Shown in pieces: positions 1 through 9,042 of a stretch of 61,009 nucleotides of DNA; the first letter of the stretch is position 1; every line of letters begins with the position of its first letter. Origin of the DNA: an uncultured SAR86 cluster bacterium (GTDB lineage Bacteria > Pseudomonadota > Gammaproteobacteria > Magnimaribacterales > Magnimaribacteraceae); NCBI GenBank assembly GCA_902514295.1, contig CABXQE010000007.1:1-61009 (forward strand), given 5' to 3'. The notes under the pieces were generated by a model that was given only the letters and a program-made list of their open reading frames with translations, was not told the DNA's origin and did no database searches. The position numbers and the translations under genes were made by a program.

Positions 1-144
1 AAAGGCTCTATAAAAAGCGACTAAAGAAGGAGAAGAATCGCTGTAACGGACAAAAATTGCTGACATACCTAACAAAGCAGAGCCAATAAAAAGAGAACTC
101 AAACCCTTTACCATGTCATTGGATTTTTTTATCTCTTCGTTCAT
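1..144 (-). CDS. EamA/DMT-family transporter, N-terminal fragment (runs off the window)
   Basis: Reading leftward from an ATG at 144, 48 codons remain open to the window edge. After a short polar start comes a hydrophobic segment (SLFIGSALLGMSAIFVRYSD) and then SPSLVAFYRAF, the usual first-helix pattern of EamA-type drug/metabolite exporters, in which a conserved Arg follows the first helix. The substrate cannot be told. The gene is divergent from xseA with only 29 bases between the starts, so the two promoters must overlap. Only the first of about ten expected membrane helices is visible. Confidence 0.7.
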   Translation of the reverse strand, partial: MNEEIKKSNDMVKGLSSLFIGSALLGMSAIFVRYSDSSPSLVAFYRAF

Positions 145-173
145 TAGCTAAGTTATACTTTGAGTCTAATTTT

Positions 174-1526
174 ATGGATAGTTTTATTCAAAATAACCAA
201 GAAATAATTTCAGTTTCCGATGTTAATAATCTAGCAAAAGGTTTACTTGAAAAAGATCTTTCTAATGTCTGGATTCAAGGAGAAATTTCAAGCTTCACCG
301 CTCATGGATCAGGTCATTGGTACTTTACCATAAAAGATCAAAAATCTTCCTTAGATTGTGTGATGTTTAAATTCGATAACACAAACCTTCTCTTCGAACC
401 AAAAGTAGGTGATGAATTAATTCTTAACGGCAAAGTTAGTATCTATTCTCCTACAGGCCGTTATCAATTTAATGTTAAACACATTGAAGTCTCTGGAGAA
501 GGTGCTCTTCTTAGAGCATTTGAAGATTTAAAGAAAAAACTGGATGAAGAAGGTTTGTTTGATGATCTAAATAAAAAAGATTTACCAGAATTTCCTTTGG
601 AGGTTTCTGTAATTACTTCAGCCACTGGTGCTGTTATCCAAGACATTATCAATGTCCTTTCAAGAAGATCTCCTAGCATTCGAATAACTTTAGTTGAAAC
701 TCCTGTACAAGGTAAACAAGCTGAAAATGCAATATGCAAAGCCATTGAGAGAGCCAATATTTTTCAGAATTCTGATCTTATCATTCTAGCTAGAGGTGGA
801 GGTTCCATAGAAGACCTTTGGTGTTTTAATATGGAATCCGTTGCGAGAGCAATCTTCAAATCTGAGATACCTTTAGTTAGCGCTGTAGGTCATGAGACTG
901 ATTTTACAATTTCTGACTTTGTTGCCGACTTGAGGGCTCCTACACCTTCGGCAGCTGCTGAAATAATTAGTCAAAATCATAGCAATCTAAATACACTTAT
1001 AACATCAGCACAAAAAGACCTTTATATACTAATAAATAATGAATTAAGGAAACGAAATGAAGGTCTAAGGAACTTAACTAAACTCATTAGGCACCCGGGA
1101 GATAAATTAAGAGAAACCTCGCAAAGGATTGACGGGCTTGAGACTCATTTAGCCAATCTATTAGAAAGAATCTTATTAATTTCTAAAGGCGAAGTTAATT
1201 CTATTTCCTCATCATTAAAAGAGTTCTCTCCATTTATGATGGTTGAAAATAGTAAGAATAGAATAGAAAATTCAATTAAGGATAGTAAAAGTGCAATACA
1301 AGCTATCCTAGAAGAAAAAAGAAACCAGTTCTTAATCAGCTCCAATACTCTTGAGGCAGTTAGCCCTCTTTCGGTTCTTTCAAGAGGTTATTCAATCTTG
1401 ACCAAAGGAAAGGAAGAGAAAGTTATTAACTCCTACTCGCAAGTAAAAATAGGAGATGAAATAACAGGCAAGCTTAAAGAAGGTCAGATTCTCACAAAAG
1501 TTATTGATGTTTCTGATGAGAATTAA
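174..1526 (+). CDS. xseA: Exodeoxyribonuclease VII large subunit
   Basis: 450 residues, the normal length for XseA. The N-terminal 100 residues form the OB-fold nucleic-acid domain (SVSDVNNLAKGLLEKDLSNV, then WIQGEISSF, then GHWYFTIKD). The catalytic part carries the family blocks SATGAVIQDI, ARGGGSIEDLW and SAVGHETDFTISDFVADLRA, followed by a coiled-coil region. The enzyme degrades single-stranded DNA to oligonucleotides in mismatch repair and DNA clean-up, together with XseB, which is not in this window. Its stop overlaps the start of the next gene by 11 bases, so the two are probably translated together. Confidence 0.96.
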   Translation: MDSFIQNNQEIISVSDVNNLAKGLLEKDLSNVWIQGEISSFTAHGSGHWYFTIKDQKSSLDCVMFKFDNTNLLFEPKVGDELILNGKVSIYSPTGRYQFNVKHIEVSGEGALLRAFEDLKKKLDEEGLFDDLNKKDLPEFPLEVSVITSATGAVIQDIINVLSRRSPSIRITLVETPVQGKQAENAICKAIERANIFQNSDLIILARGGGSIEDLWCFNMESVARAIFKSEIPLVSAVGHETDFTISDFVADLRAPTPSAAAEIISQNHSNLNTLITSAQKDLYILINNELRKRNEGLRNLTKLIRHPGDKLRETSQRIDGLETHLANLLERILLISKGEVNSISSSLKEFSPFMMVENSKNRIENSIKDSKSAIQAILEEKRNQFLISSNTLEAVSPLSVLSRGYSILTKGKEEKVINSYSQVKIGDEITGKLKEGQILTKVIDVSDEN

Positions 1527-2364
1527 AGTATCAACAATAGTATTCACTTTATTCTTAGGTTCTTGCGCTTTTGACCAAAAACTGTTTCTTTTTGATAACT
1601 GTAAATTTCCGATTAATAGCCCTTACCCTGGAGGTGTTCTTAGTATTGATGTTAAAAATAAAGATTTTGATAGAAATAAAAAAATTAATACTGAGGGCCA
1701 CGTGTCTTCTATCTGCAAGCATTCTCTTTATCAATCCATAATATTTATCCCCATACCTTTAGATTTTAAGAATGAAAGAATTGAGATTAAGCAGGACGGT
1801 GTCTTATTAAGCTCGAATAAGATATTTAATAAAAATTACAGAGAATCCAGAATTACTATCTCAAATAATGACTTTGTTAGTCCTGGTGAAGAGCTTCAGC
1901 CTAGGATTAGAAGAGAATATGGGTTAAGTCAGGCAGCAAAAAATACCTTCACTCCAATAAAATTGAAAAACTGGTCAATGAATAAACCTGCAAAGGGTCT
2001 AATCAGTAGTGAGTTTGGCGTTAGAAGGTTTATTAACAGTCAGCCTAGAAACAGGCATGGCGGTATGGACATAGCTGCCCCCGAAGGAACCGAAGTTTTA
2101 GCTCCTTTAAGTGGAGAAATAATCATTGCTTCAAACTTTTTTTACAAAGGCAATGTGATCTATATCAATCATGGGGCTGGGCTGGTAAGTAGCTATTCTC
2201 ACCTCAGTAAAATAGAAATTAAAAATGGAGATAAAGTAAAAAAAGGAGATTTAATTGGTTTAATTGGACAAACAGGTAGAGTGACTGGTCCGCATTTACA
2301 TTGGGAAATTTATCTAATGGGGATAGCAATAAATCCTGAAATTTTCTTAGCTACTTCAATCTAA
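1516..2364 (+). CDS. M23-family peptidase, predicted lipoprotein
   Basis: 282 residues from the ATG at 1516. I chose this over the TTG/ATG at 1504-1507 because it places a compact signal peptide directly before the lipobox LGSC (Cys about 17). The C-terminal half is a LytM/M23 domain with zinc ligands in RHGGMDIAAP and HLHWEIY, so both the HxxxD and HxH motifs are intact. An active endopeptidase acting on peptidoglycan cross-links from the outer membrane or periplasm is likely. It overlaps the xseA stop, and its own end overlaps the convergent TlpA-like gene by 9 bases. Confidence 0.88.
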   Translation: MRIKVSTIVFTLFLGSCAFDQKLFLFDNCKFPINSPYPGGVLSIDVKNKDFDRNKKINTEGHVSSICKHSLYQSIIFIPIPLDFKNERIEIKQDGVLLSSNKIFNKNYRESRITISNNDFVSPGEELQPRIRREYGLSQAAKNTFTPIKLKNWSMNKPAKGLISSEFGVRRFINSQPRNRHGGMDIAAPEGTEVLAPLSGEIIIASNFFYKGNVIYINHGAGLVSSYSHLSKIEIKNGDKVKKGDLIGLIGQTGRVTGPHLHWEIYLMGIAINPEIFLATSI

Positions 2365-2820
2365 ATTTTCATATTTTGAGATAATTTCTTCAAGACTATC
2401 CCTGGTTTGAGGACCTATAAGTGTCTCTACTAAATTGCCGTCAGGAGTTAATATATAAGTTGCTGGCAGGCTAGGAGGAACTTCCCATCCAAACAGTAAA
2501 CCAGGGTCAGTCAGGATACTTGGTACGTTAACTTTAAATCTTTCAATCTGGCCTTTGAGCTCTTCTCCTTCTAATCGATCAAAATTATATGCCACAACAA
2601 GAGCCTTGCTTCTATGCTGGTCATAAAAGCTTTCTAGCTCTGGCATTTCTTTGATACAAGGTGGGCACCAATCTGCCCAGTAATTTACAATTAGCCATTT
2701 ACCTAGAAAATCACTTTTATTTCCCTTAGACCCTTCAAATAGTTCATAATCTGGCTTAGAACAGGCGCTTAGAAGCAGTAATATCGAGAAGATTAAAAAA
2801 TTTTTAATTTTTTGATTCAT
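2356..2820 (-). CDS. TlpA-like thioredoxin-fold lipoprotein
   Basis: 154 residues. A signal peptide ends in the lipobox LLSAC (Cys 20), so the protein is probably anchored to a membrane facing the periplasm. The thioredoxin fold has the active site WCPPC in NYWADWCPPCIKEMPEL, and the cis-Pro region is SLPATYI. TlpA/ResA-type proteins reduce periplasmic disulfides, often for cytochrome biogenesis or copper-site assembly. A separate CcmG lies at 52.6 kb, so this one has another client. Related genes sit near hda and yfgD in other gammaproteobacteria. Confidence 0.85.
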   Translation of the reverse strand: MNQKIKNFLIFSILLLLSACSKPDYELFEGSKGNKSDFLGKWLIVNYWADWCPPCIKEMPELESFYDQHRSKALVVAYNFDRLEGEELKGQIERFKVNVPSILTDPGLLFGWEVPPSLPATYILTPDGNLVETLIGPQTRDSLEEIISKYENLD

Positions 2821-2842
2821 AAAGAAATTAGATTAGATAATT

Positions 2843-3193
2843 ATGAATGATTTTATCATTTACCATAACCCAAGGTGTAGTAAATCTAGACAAACTCTAG
2901 AAATTCTTAATGAGCACGACGTCAATACAGAAATTATCCTATATCTTGAGAACCCCCCTTCTGCAGAAGAAATAGCATCGATTTTAAATAAGTTAGGTCT
3001 TAGTGCTAGAGATGCAATCAGAAAGGGAGAAGATGAATATAAACTTCTAAACTTAAAAGATCAGAGCTTAACGGAAAACGAGCTAATAAACTTTATGTCG
3101 GAAAATCCTAAACTAATTGAAAGACCAATAGTAGTGAAGCACGATAAAGCTGTGATAGGAAGACCTCCTGAAAATGTATTGTCTATAATTTAA
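2843..3193 (+). CDS. yfgD: ArsC-family thioredoxin-fold protein, YfgD type
   Basis: 116 residues. The start IIYHNPRCSKSRQTLEIL and the end ERPIVVKHDKAVIGRPPE match the YfgD branch of the glutaredoxin-like arsenate reductase family closely. The redox Cys in NPRCSKSR is present. Despite frequent naming as arsenate reductase, no arsenic gene (arsB, arsR, acr3) lies nearby, and YfgD proteins sit conservatively beside hda. A general thiol-redox role is therefore as likely as arsenate reduction. It is divergent from the TlpA-like gene, with 22 bases between starts. Confidence 0.9.
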   Translation: MNDFIIYHNPRCSKSRQTLEILNEHDVNTEIILYLENPPSAEEIASILNKLGLSARDAIRKGEDEYKLLNLKDQSLTENELINFMSENPKLIERPIVVKHDKAVIGRPPENVLSII

Positions 3194-3214
3194 AATAACT
3201 AAAGAGGAATTATT

Positions 3215-5050
3215 ATGGAAGAAAAGAGATTTTTTCAAAGATTAAAGGAAAACCCTTTTTCTTGGCTTTTTACTGGAGAATTATTCTTCTTAACCTTAAA
3301 TAGTTTATTTCTAATAGTCGTATTGGTTGCATTAATTTCTTTTATAGGTTCTTTCTTTACTAAGGATTTTGAAGACCCTTCTGGAAAAGCTCTAGTCTTG
3401 AGTCCACCCGGACCTATTGTGGAGCAGGTAGCGGGGTCAAATGATCCTCTATCAATTATTAGAGGTCAGTTACCTGCGGAGTTATATATTGGCGATTTAC
3501 TAGAAGTACTAGAATCAGCTTCTAAAGATGAAAGAGTGACCGATGTTGTCTTAAGATTAGATAACATTGAAGGAACAGGACAAACTGTTCTTTACGATGT
3601 AGGTAAAGCTCTCCAAAGACTTAAAGATTCAAATAAAAACATCATTGCGGTAGGTGATTACTACACTAGGAGCGGGTACTATTTAGCGTCCTTTGCAGAT
3701 GAAATAATTATGAATACTGACGGAGCAATTGAAATAGATGGTTTCGGTAGAAGTAGATTATTCTTCAAATCTTTTCTAGATAAAATAAAAGTTGATTTTA
3801 ATATTTTTAGAGTAGGAACCTTCAAATCTGCCGTAGAGCCTTATTTAGGAAATGAAATGTCTGACCCAGCAAAAGAAGCAAATCTAGCCTATCTCAATGT
3901 TCTTTGGGATTCGTATAAAGATGTTGTTTCAAAAAATAGAGGTATGTCTCCAGAAGAAATTCAATACTTAGTAGATAATGCAGATAAAATTCTTACTGAA
4001 GCTGGTTTCTCTAGTGCCGAGGCTATTTTGAATTATGGACTCGTAGATAAGCTTTTACCCAGAACTAAAACTAGAAACTATTTAAAAGAGCTATTTGGAG
4101 AATCAGAAGATAAAACTAGCTTCGCTAAGATTTCTGGGTATGAGTATTCTCAACTTATTCAATCTGAAAAAAGTTCTGAATCTGCTGAAGATAAGATTGC
4201 AGTTATAGTTGCAAGAGGAACTATAGTCGATGGAGTGCAACCTCCTGGAATGATTGGTGGCGACTCTACTTCTAGATTAATTCGTGAAGCACATGAAGAT
4301 GATGAAGTAAAAGCAATAGTTTTAAGAGTGGACTCTGGTGGAGGTGGTGTATTTGCTTCAGAACAAATAAGACAAGAGCTATTAGAGGCAAAAGAAAAAG
4401 GGTTAACAATAATAGCTTCAATGGGAAATGTGGCTGCGTCGGGAGGGTATTGGATTTCTGCGAATGCTCATGAAATTTGGGCATCTCACAATACTATAAC
4501 GGGATCTATTGGGATCTTTGGTATGTTGCCAACTTTTGACAGAGCACTTAATGAAATTGGAATTAATAGTGATGGTGTAAAAACTTCTAAGTTAGATCTA
4601 TCTGGAGATGTCACCCAACCATTGAATGAAGGCTTATCTAAAATTATTCAAAGTGAAATTGAATATGGCTATAAGAGATTTATTGGATTAGTAAGCGAAG
4701 CAAGAGAAATTCCTATTGAGGAGGTAGATGAAATAGCCCAAGGTAGAGTTTGGGCAGGAAGCACTGCTCTTGAATTGGGTCTAATAGATAATCTAGGAAA
4801 TCTTAGTGACGCAATCGAAAGAGCTGCTCAGATTGCAGAACTTGATGACTTTATTACTTTTTACCCTTCGCAAGAAGTTGACTGGAAACAGCAATTATTA
4901 GAAAGTTTTTCGTCTACCCTTAAGGCATTGATTCCTGAATTTATACTAGAAAATATTATTATTAGAGAATCCATTAAATCTTTAAGAGAAATAGATAAAT
5001 TTAATGACCCCAAAGGCTTATACATTAGATGTGAGAACTGCCTTATTTAG
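3215..5050 (+). CDS. sppA: Signal peptide peptidase SppA, 67K type
   Basis: 611 residues, the double-domain length of the E. coli type. One N-terminal membrane helix (about 22-48) is followed by two tandem S49 domains. The catalytic Lys lies in the first half (RVGTFKSAVEPYLG) and the nucleophile Ser in the second (NVAASGGYWIS), as expected for this family. It cleaves leftover signal peptides in the inner membrane. The C-terminal FNDPKGLYIRC resembles the conserved family end. A good ribosome site (AAAGAGGAATT) precedes the ATG. The end overlaps the convergent hda by 8 bases. Confidence 0.95.
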   Translation: MEEKRFFQRLKENPFSWLFTGELFFLTLNSLFLIVVLVALISFIGSFFTKDFEDPSGKALVLSPPGPIVEQVAGSNDPLSIIRGQLPAELYIGDLLEVLESASKDERVTDVVLRLDNIEGTGQTVLYDVGKALQRLKDSNKNIIAVGDYYTRSGYYLASFADEIIMNTDGAIEIDGFGRSRLFFKSFLDKIKVDFNIFRVGTFKSAVEPYLGNEMSDPAKEANLAYLNVLWDSYKDVVSKNRGMSPEEIQYLVDNADKILTEAGFSSAEAILNYGLVDKLLPRTKTRNYLKELFGESEDKTSFAKISGYEYSQLIQSEKSSESAEDKIAVIVARGTIVDGVQPPGMIGGDSTSRLIREAHEDDEVKAIVLRVDSGGGGVFASEQIRQELLEAKEKGLTIIASMGNVAASGGYWISANAHEIWASHNTITGSIGIFGMLPTFDRALNEIGINSDGVKTSKLDLSGDVTQPLNEGLSKIIQSEIEYGYKRFIGLVSEAREIPIEEVDEIAQGRVWAGSTALELGLIDNLGNLSDAIERAAQIAELDDFITFYPSQEVDWKQQLLESFSSTLKALIPEFILENIIIRESIKSLREIDKFNDPKGLYIRCENCLI

Positions 5051-5753
5051 TATTTACCATTTCCCTTACTAAAGAGGGAGAAATCTTTTTTTTCTTCTTT
5101 AGGGAAAAACTATCCAATTCATTTAATAGCCTTAGTAAATCTGACAGGCTTCTCGAAGTATAACTAATAATATATTGAATAGTTTTATTATCTAAAAGGA
5201 GCCCTTTTCTTTTGGATGATTGCAGCAAGGCTTGTACTTTTTCTTCCTCTGTAATTTCAGGCACCTCTATTGCCGTAAAGGAAGATAAGCGAGAAGCAAG
5301 GTCTTTGAGTCTGATTGGCAAATCTTTAGAAACTATATTTGAAGATAGATAAATCTTAGTTCCGCTAACATAACACCCATTAATTAAGTTAAACATTGCC
5401 CTTTCCCAATCTTCGGAGATTTCCATCGACTCAAGATCTTCGATAAACAATGCTTCTAAAGCGTCTAAATTCATCAGAATCTCTGGCGAAGTTACTTTCT
5501 TATCTTTAAAAGAAAAATGGAAAGTTTGTTTGCTGTCTTCAATATGCTTCCTATGCAACCCTTGCATAACATAAGACTTCCCTCTCCCTTCGTTTCCCCA
5601 AATGAAGTAAAAGTTAGAAATAGAGTTATCTTCTGTAGTGTTATTCAAGATATTTAAGAAGTCTTTAGTTGAGTCACAGTTAATAAACTTATCCAGACTT
5701 ATTGAGTCATCTAATTGTACGTTTAAATGAAGTTGTTCAGGTAGCTCGTTCAT
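5043..5753 (-). CDS. hda: DnaA-related regulatory ATPase Hda
   Basis: 236 residues, the Hda length. It has the AAA+ core of DnaA without the DNA-binding domain. Walker A is GNEGRGKS (53-60) and a Walker B-like stretch is ALFIEDLESM. Near the N-terminus QLHLNVQL resembles the QL-rich motif with which Hda binds the DNA polymerase sliding clamp. Hda with the loaded clamp stimulates ATP hydrolysis by DnaA and so restrains re-initiation of replication. It is the last gene of a leftward run with the CDP-alcohol transferase (4-base overlap) and the DUF2066 gene. Confidence 0.93.
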   Translation of the reverse strand: MNELPEQLHLNVQLDDSISLDKFINCDSTKDFLNILNNTTEDNSISNFYFIWGNEGRGKSYVMQGLHRKHIEDSKQTFHFSFKDKKVTSPEILMNLDALEALFIEDLESMEISEDWERAMFNLINGCYVSGTKIYLSSNIVSKDLPIRLKDLASRLSSFTAIEVPEITEEEKVQALLQSSKRKGLLLDNKTIQYIISYTSRSLSDLLRLLNELDSFSLKKKKKISPSLVREMVNTK

Positions 5754-6295
5754 ATAATTTGTTTAAGTATGGCCCTGCCTTCTTTATTTAAATAAGAGGC
5801 TAAACTCAGAACTATAAAAATTAAAACTCCTGACATTGCAATCCACTCAATGAAATAAGGTAGGAATTCAAAGGAAGAGCCAATCAAAACTATTATAAAT
5901 AGCGCTATAGTCCAACCAGTGTAATGCTTACCCCATCTGTTTGGTGCAGCTTGATTGCTGTCAAAAAGAAGCAAATACAACATGGAGCCTATTAAGATGA
6001 TCCCATCTCTAGTCAACATAGTGTAAACAAACCACAGAGGTAATCTTTCAGAAAAAGCTAAAGCTAAAAGAGTTGCTAAAATGAGACATTTATCAGCTAA
6101 AGGGTCAGCGAATTTTCCAAATTCACTGGTCCAATTGAATCGTCTGGCTAGATAGCCATCTAAACCGTCTGAAAGGCCAGCCACTATAAAAAGAACTAAG
6201 GCCATAAAATAGTTACCTTGATAGATATATATACTTATTGGAATTACTAAAATAAACCGTAATGCTGTTATTAAATTAGGTATAGCTGATAACAT
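5750..6295 (-). CDS. CDP-alcohol phosphatidyltransferase family protein (PgsA-like)
   Basis: 181 residues with about five membrane helices. The family signature is complete at residues 43-68: DGLDGYLAR, then GKFADPLADK, supplying the metal-binding aspartates. The N-terminus (IPNLITALRFILVIPI) is typical of phosphatidylglycerophosphate synthases. It probably makes phosphatidylglycerophosphate from CDP-diacylglycerol and glycerol 3-phosphate in the inner membrane, but the family includes other head-group transferases, so I leave the symbol empty. It overlaps hda by 4 bases and follows DUF2066 by 2 bases. Confidence 0.87.
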   Translation of the reverse strand: MLSAIPNLITALRFILVIPISIYIYQGNYFMALVLFIVAGLSDGLDGYLARRFNWTSEFGKFADPLADKCLILATLLALAFSERLPLWFVYTMLTRDGIILIGSMLYLLLFDSNQAAPNRWGKHYTGWTIALFIIVLIGSSFEFLPYFIEWIAMSGVLIFIVLSLASYLNKEGRAILKQII

Positions 6296-6297
6296 CT

Positions 6298-7314
6298 TTA
6301 GATCTCTACATATTTGTATATTAGTCTATTCTCAGAAGAATCTTCTAACTGAATAAAGTTAGAATTGATGTCCAGCAAATTCTTTAAGTCTTCTACGCTT
6401 CCGTATGTAGATAGTTCAAATTCTATTGAGGCTTTATTGATACTGTCCAGATTTAATTCTGTAACGATAATCTGAGACCTTAGTTCTTCCGTTACCTTCT
6501 CAAGCGTAAAGTAATCAAAGATCCCTTCTATAGACACTTTATTTTTAGTCCTTTCTTTTTTATTCACGATTAAACTGTTTCTTGAATTTATGCTATTAAT
6601 TAAATTATCGAAAGTTTGATCTAAATTGGCTGCTCTGTTTGAAACAGAAGAGATGCAGCCTGCTTTTTCCAAAATAACTCCAAAATCATCTCTTATAAAG
6701 CAGACTATCCAGTTTTCTAAACTGTACCTCTTGATGGTCTTATTCATAAACGCAGAGTAAGATATTGAACTTAAAGAATCTAAATAATTAAGATCTTTAA
6801 AATCCAAGATAGGGTAAGCCAATTCAACAACTCTCTTTTCTGAAAGGCTTGATAAATCTCCTTTGAGAGCATTACATTTTTCTCTACCAAAAGATTCTAA
6901 AAGATTAACAGAAGACTCTAGCTCGCAAGGAATATAAACCATGACAATTGATTCTTTTAACAACCAAAGGGGCAATTGATTATTTGAAAGAAAATTTCTG
7001 ATTTTATTACCTTCAAAAAAGAAATTAGCATTTATAACTTCATCTATAACCTTAAGCTTATATTGATTGATATATTTTTCCGGGTTCCGATATAACTTAT
7101 TTAATTTACTGCTTAAAGCAACATCGGTACTGCCAGTTATTTTGATCATGAGCTTTTGTAATGCCTCTCGCATGCCTTCTTCAATAGATGTTTTGTCTGA
7201 ACCACTGAGTTCAATCTTAACTTCGTAAATATTCTTTAGACCATATACCTCTTCACTCTCCATTAAAGAATAAGAAAATATAAGAAAATAAATAAGCGTA
7301 ATTTTTTTAATCAT
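6298..7314 (-). CDS. DUF2066 domain protein, exported
   Basis: 338 residues with a signal peptide (hydrophobic core ITLIYFLIFSYSLM). The N-terminal part (IYEVKIELSGSDKTSIEEG, then MREALQKLMIKITGS) fits DUF2066, a gammaproteobacterial family of unknown function usually found next to purM, purN and hda, exactly as here. No catalytic motif is visible. It is divergent from purM with 65 bases between starts, which must hold both promoters. The assignment rests on pattern and neighbourhood and the function is unknown. Confidence 0.8.
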   Translation of the reverse strand: MIKKITLIYFLIFSYSLMESEEVYGLKNIYEVKIELSGSDKTSIEEGMREALQKLMIKITGSTDVALSSKLNKLYRNPEKYINQYKLKVIDEVINANFFFEGNKIRNFLSNNQLPLWLLKESIVMVYIPCELESSVNLLESFGREKCNALKGDLSSLSEKRVVELAYPILDFKDLNYLDSLSSISYSAFMNKTIKRYSLENWIVCFIRDDFGVILEKAGCISSVSNRAANLDQTFDNLINSINSRNSLIVNKKERTKNKVSIEGIFDYFTLEKVTEELRSQIIVTELNLDSINKASIEFELSTYGSVEDLKNLLDINSNFIQLEDSSENRLIYKYVEI

Positions 7315-7379
7315 TTATCAATTATTAAAGAAGTATTGTTCTAAGATTGTTAAAATAAGCTAAATTCAATTACAAGTCG

Positions 7380-8429
7380 ATGACTTCAGATAAAGATTCT
7401 CAATTAGACTATAAAAAATCAGGCGTTGACGTAGATGCCGGTTACGAACTCGTAAAAAAAATAAAACCTTTTGTTAAAAACACCAAAAGACCTGAAATAT
7501 TATCTGGATTAGGCTCTTTCTCTGCAATTAGCAGAATTCCTTCACATATTAAGAATCCCCTTCTTGTAACTTGCACAGATGGCGTAGGTACGAAGATTGA
7601 AATAGCTAAGGCAGAAAATAGATTTGAGAACCTAGGAATAGACCTAGTAGCAATGTGCGTTAATGACTTAATCGTTTGTGGAGCAGAGCCATTACTATTC
7701 TTAGATTATTATGTAACGGATAAATTGAAAGTTGAAACAGCAAGTAAAGTTATAGAAGGAATAGCTCAAGGTTGCACTATTGCTAATTGCTCTTTGGTAG
7801 GTGGTGAAACAGCTGAGCACCCTGGCAGCTTTCCAGATAATAGTTTTGATTTAGCTGGCTTTTCGTTAGGTGTTGTTAATGAAGAAGAGATGATTGGAAT
7901 GGATGGCCCAAAAAATGGAGATGTCCTTATTGGTGTTTCTTCTTCAGGTTTTCATTCAAATGGATTTTCTCTTATTAGAAAGGTCCTCGAAGATTACAAC
8001 GTCTCATTAGATGAAGATATTGAAGGAGAAAGTTTAGGAACAATTTTACTTAAACCGACAAATATTTATGTTCAAGAGGTCTTAAATTTAAGTAAATTAT
8101 TAAAGATTAGCTCTATTGCCCACATAACTGGAGGTGGTTTCCCTGAAAATATTCCCAGAATGTTAAACAAGAACCAGAAAGCTGACGTAACTTTTAACTT
8201 TGAAGACTGGCCTGCTTACAAACACTTCAGATGGATTCAAGATGTAGCCAAGATATCTGAAGAAAATATGTTGAAGACCTTTAATTGCGGAATCGGACTC
8301 GTGATTGCAGTCTCTCCTGAGGATGAAGAAATGGCACTAGGCACTCTAAATCAGAGCTCTTTTTATGCAAAAACTATTGGTTCTATTAATGAGATTGAAG
8401 GGAACGAACCCAACCTAAACTTTGTCTAA
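7380..8429 (+). CDS. purM: Phosphoribosylformylglycinamidine cyclo-ligase (AIR synthetase)
   Basis: 349 residues, the usual length. Recognised by the start LDYKKSGVDVDAGYELVKKI, the ATP/metal region TDGVGTKIEIA, VAMCVNDLIVCGAEPLLFLDYY, SLVGGETAEHPG and HITGGGFPENIPR. It catalyses the fifth step of purine synthesis, closing FGAM to AIR with ATP, in the cytoplasm. It is followed 7 bases later by purN, the usual purMN operon order in gammaproteobacteria, and probably shares one transcript with purN and the DUF3108 gene. No purine riboswitch or PurR-like site was recognised. Confidence 0.97.
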   Translation: MTSDKDSQLDYKKSGVDVDAGYELVKKIKPFVKNTKRPEILSGLGSFSAISRIPSHIKNPLLVTCTDGVGTKIEIAKAENRFENLGIDLVAMCVNDLIVCGAEPLLFLDYYVTDKLKVETASKVIEGIAQGCTIANCSLVGGETAEHPGSFPDNSFDLAGFSLGVVNEEEMIGMDGPKNGDVLIGVSSSGFHSNGFSLIRKVLEDYNVSLDEDIEGESLGTILLKPTNIYVQEVLNLSKLLKISSIAHITGGGFPENIPRMLNKNQKADVTFNFEDWPAYKHFRWIQDVAKISEENMLKTFNCGIGLVIAVSPEDEEMALGTLNQSSFYAKTIGSINEIEGNEPNLNFV

Positions 8430-8436
8430 AATATAA

Positions 8437-9042
8437 ATGAAAACTTTTAAGGTCGCTGTCCTTATTTCTGGTAATGGCTCTAATCTACAAGCCTTGATTG
8501 ATAACTTTAAGGAAGAAGAAAGTATTGTTGATATAAACTGCGTTATCAGTAATAAGAAAGATGCATTTGGCCTTGAGAGAGCTGCGAGAGCCGCAATTGA
8601 TAATCATTTTGTAGACCACACTAAATTTAAAAACAGAGAAACATTTGATCAAGAACTTATTCAGATATTAGATGGTTATAGCCCTGATTTAATTGTTCTA
8701 GCAGGTTTTATGAGGATATTAAGTGAGGTTTTTGTAGAAAAGTATTTGGGCAAATTAATCAACATACATCCTTCTCTACTTCCTAAATATCCTGGATTAG
8801 AAACCCACAAAAAAGTAATTGAAAATAAAGAGACTCGTCACGGGGTTACCATACATTATGTAGATAAGACTCTGGATGGAGGGCCGATATGTGCTCAATC
8901 AGAAATAGAAGTAACAACAAAGGATATTGATGATCTTCAAGAGCAAATCCATAAAATAGAGCATAAAATCTACCCTGAAGTGGTTCAACAAATTGCAGAA
9001 GGTAATATTGTATTTAAAGACGGAAAGGTAATAAAAAAATGA
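8437..9042 (+). CDS. purN: Phosphoribosylglycinamide formyltransferase
   Basis: 201 residues. The phosphate loop ISGNGSNLQALID, the folate-site block INIHPSLLPKYPG with catalytic Asn and His, and HYVDKTLDGGPI with the catalytic Asp are all present. It transfers a formyl group from 10-formyl-tetrahydrofolate to GAR, step three of purine synthesis. It lies in an operon with purM upstream and overlaps the DUF3108 gene downstream by 4 bases (ATGA type), so translation is probably coupled. Confidence 0.96.
   Translation: MKTFKVAVLISGNGSNLQALIDNFKEEESIVDINCVISNKKDAFGLERAARAAIDNHFVDHTKFKNRETFDQELIQILDGYSPDLIVLAGFMRILSEVFVEKYLGKLINIHPSLLPKYPGLETHKKVIENKETRHGVTIHYVDKTLDGGPICAQSEIEVTTKDIDDLQEQIHKIEHKIYPEVVQQIAEGNIVFKDGKVIKK

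Noticed and set aside
4272-4484. His/Leu-rich minus-strand frame inside sppA
   Set aside because: Low-complexity shadow of the sppA coding strand with no independent start signal.
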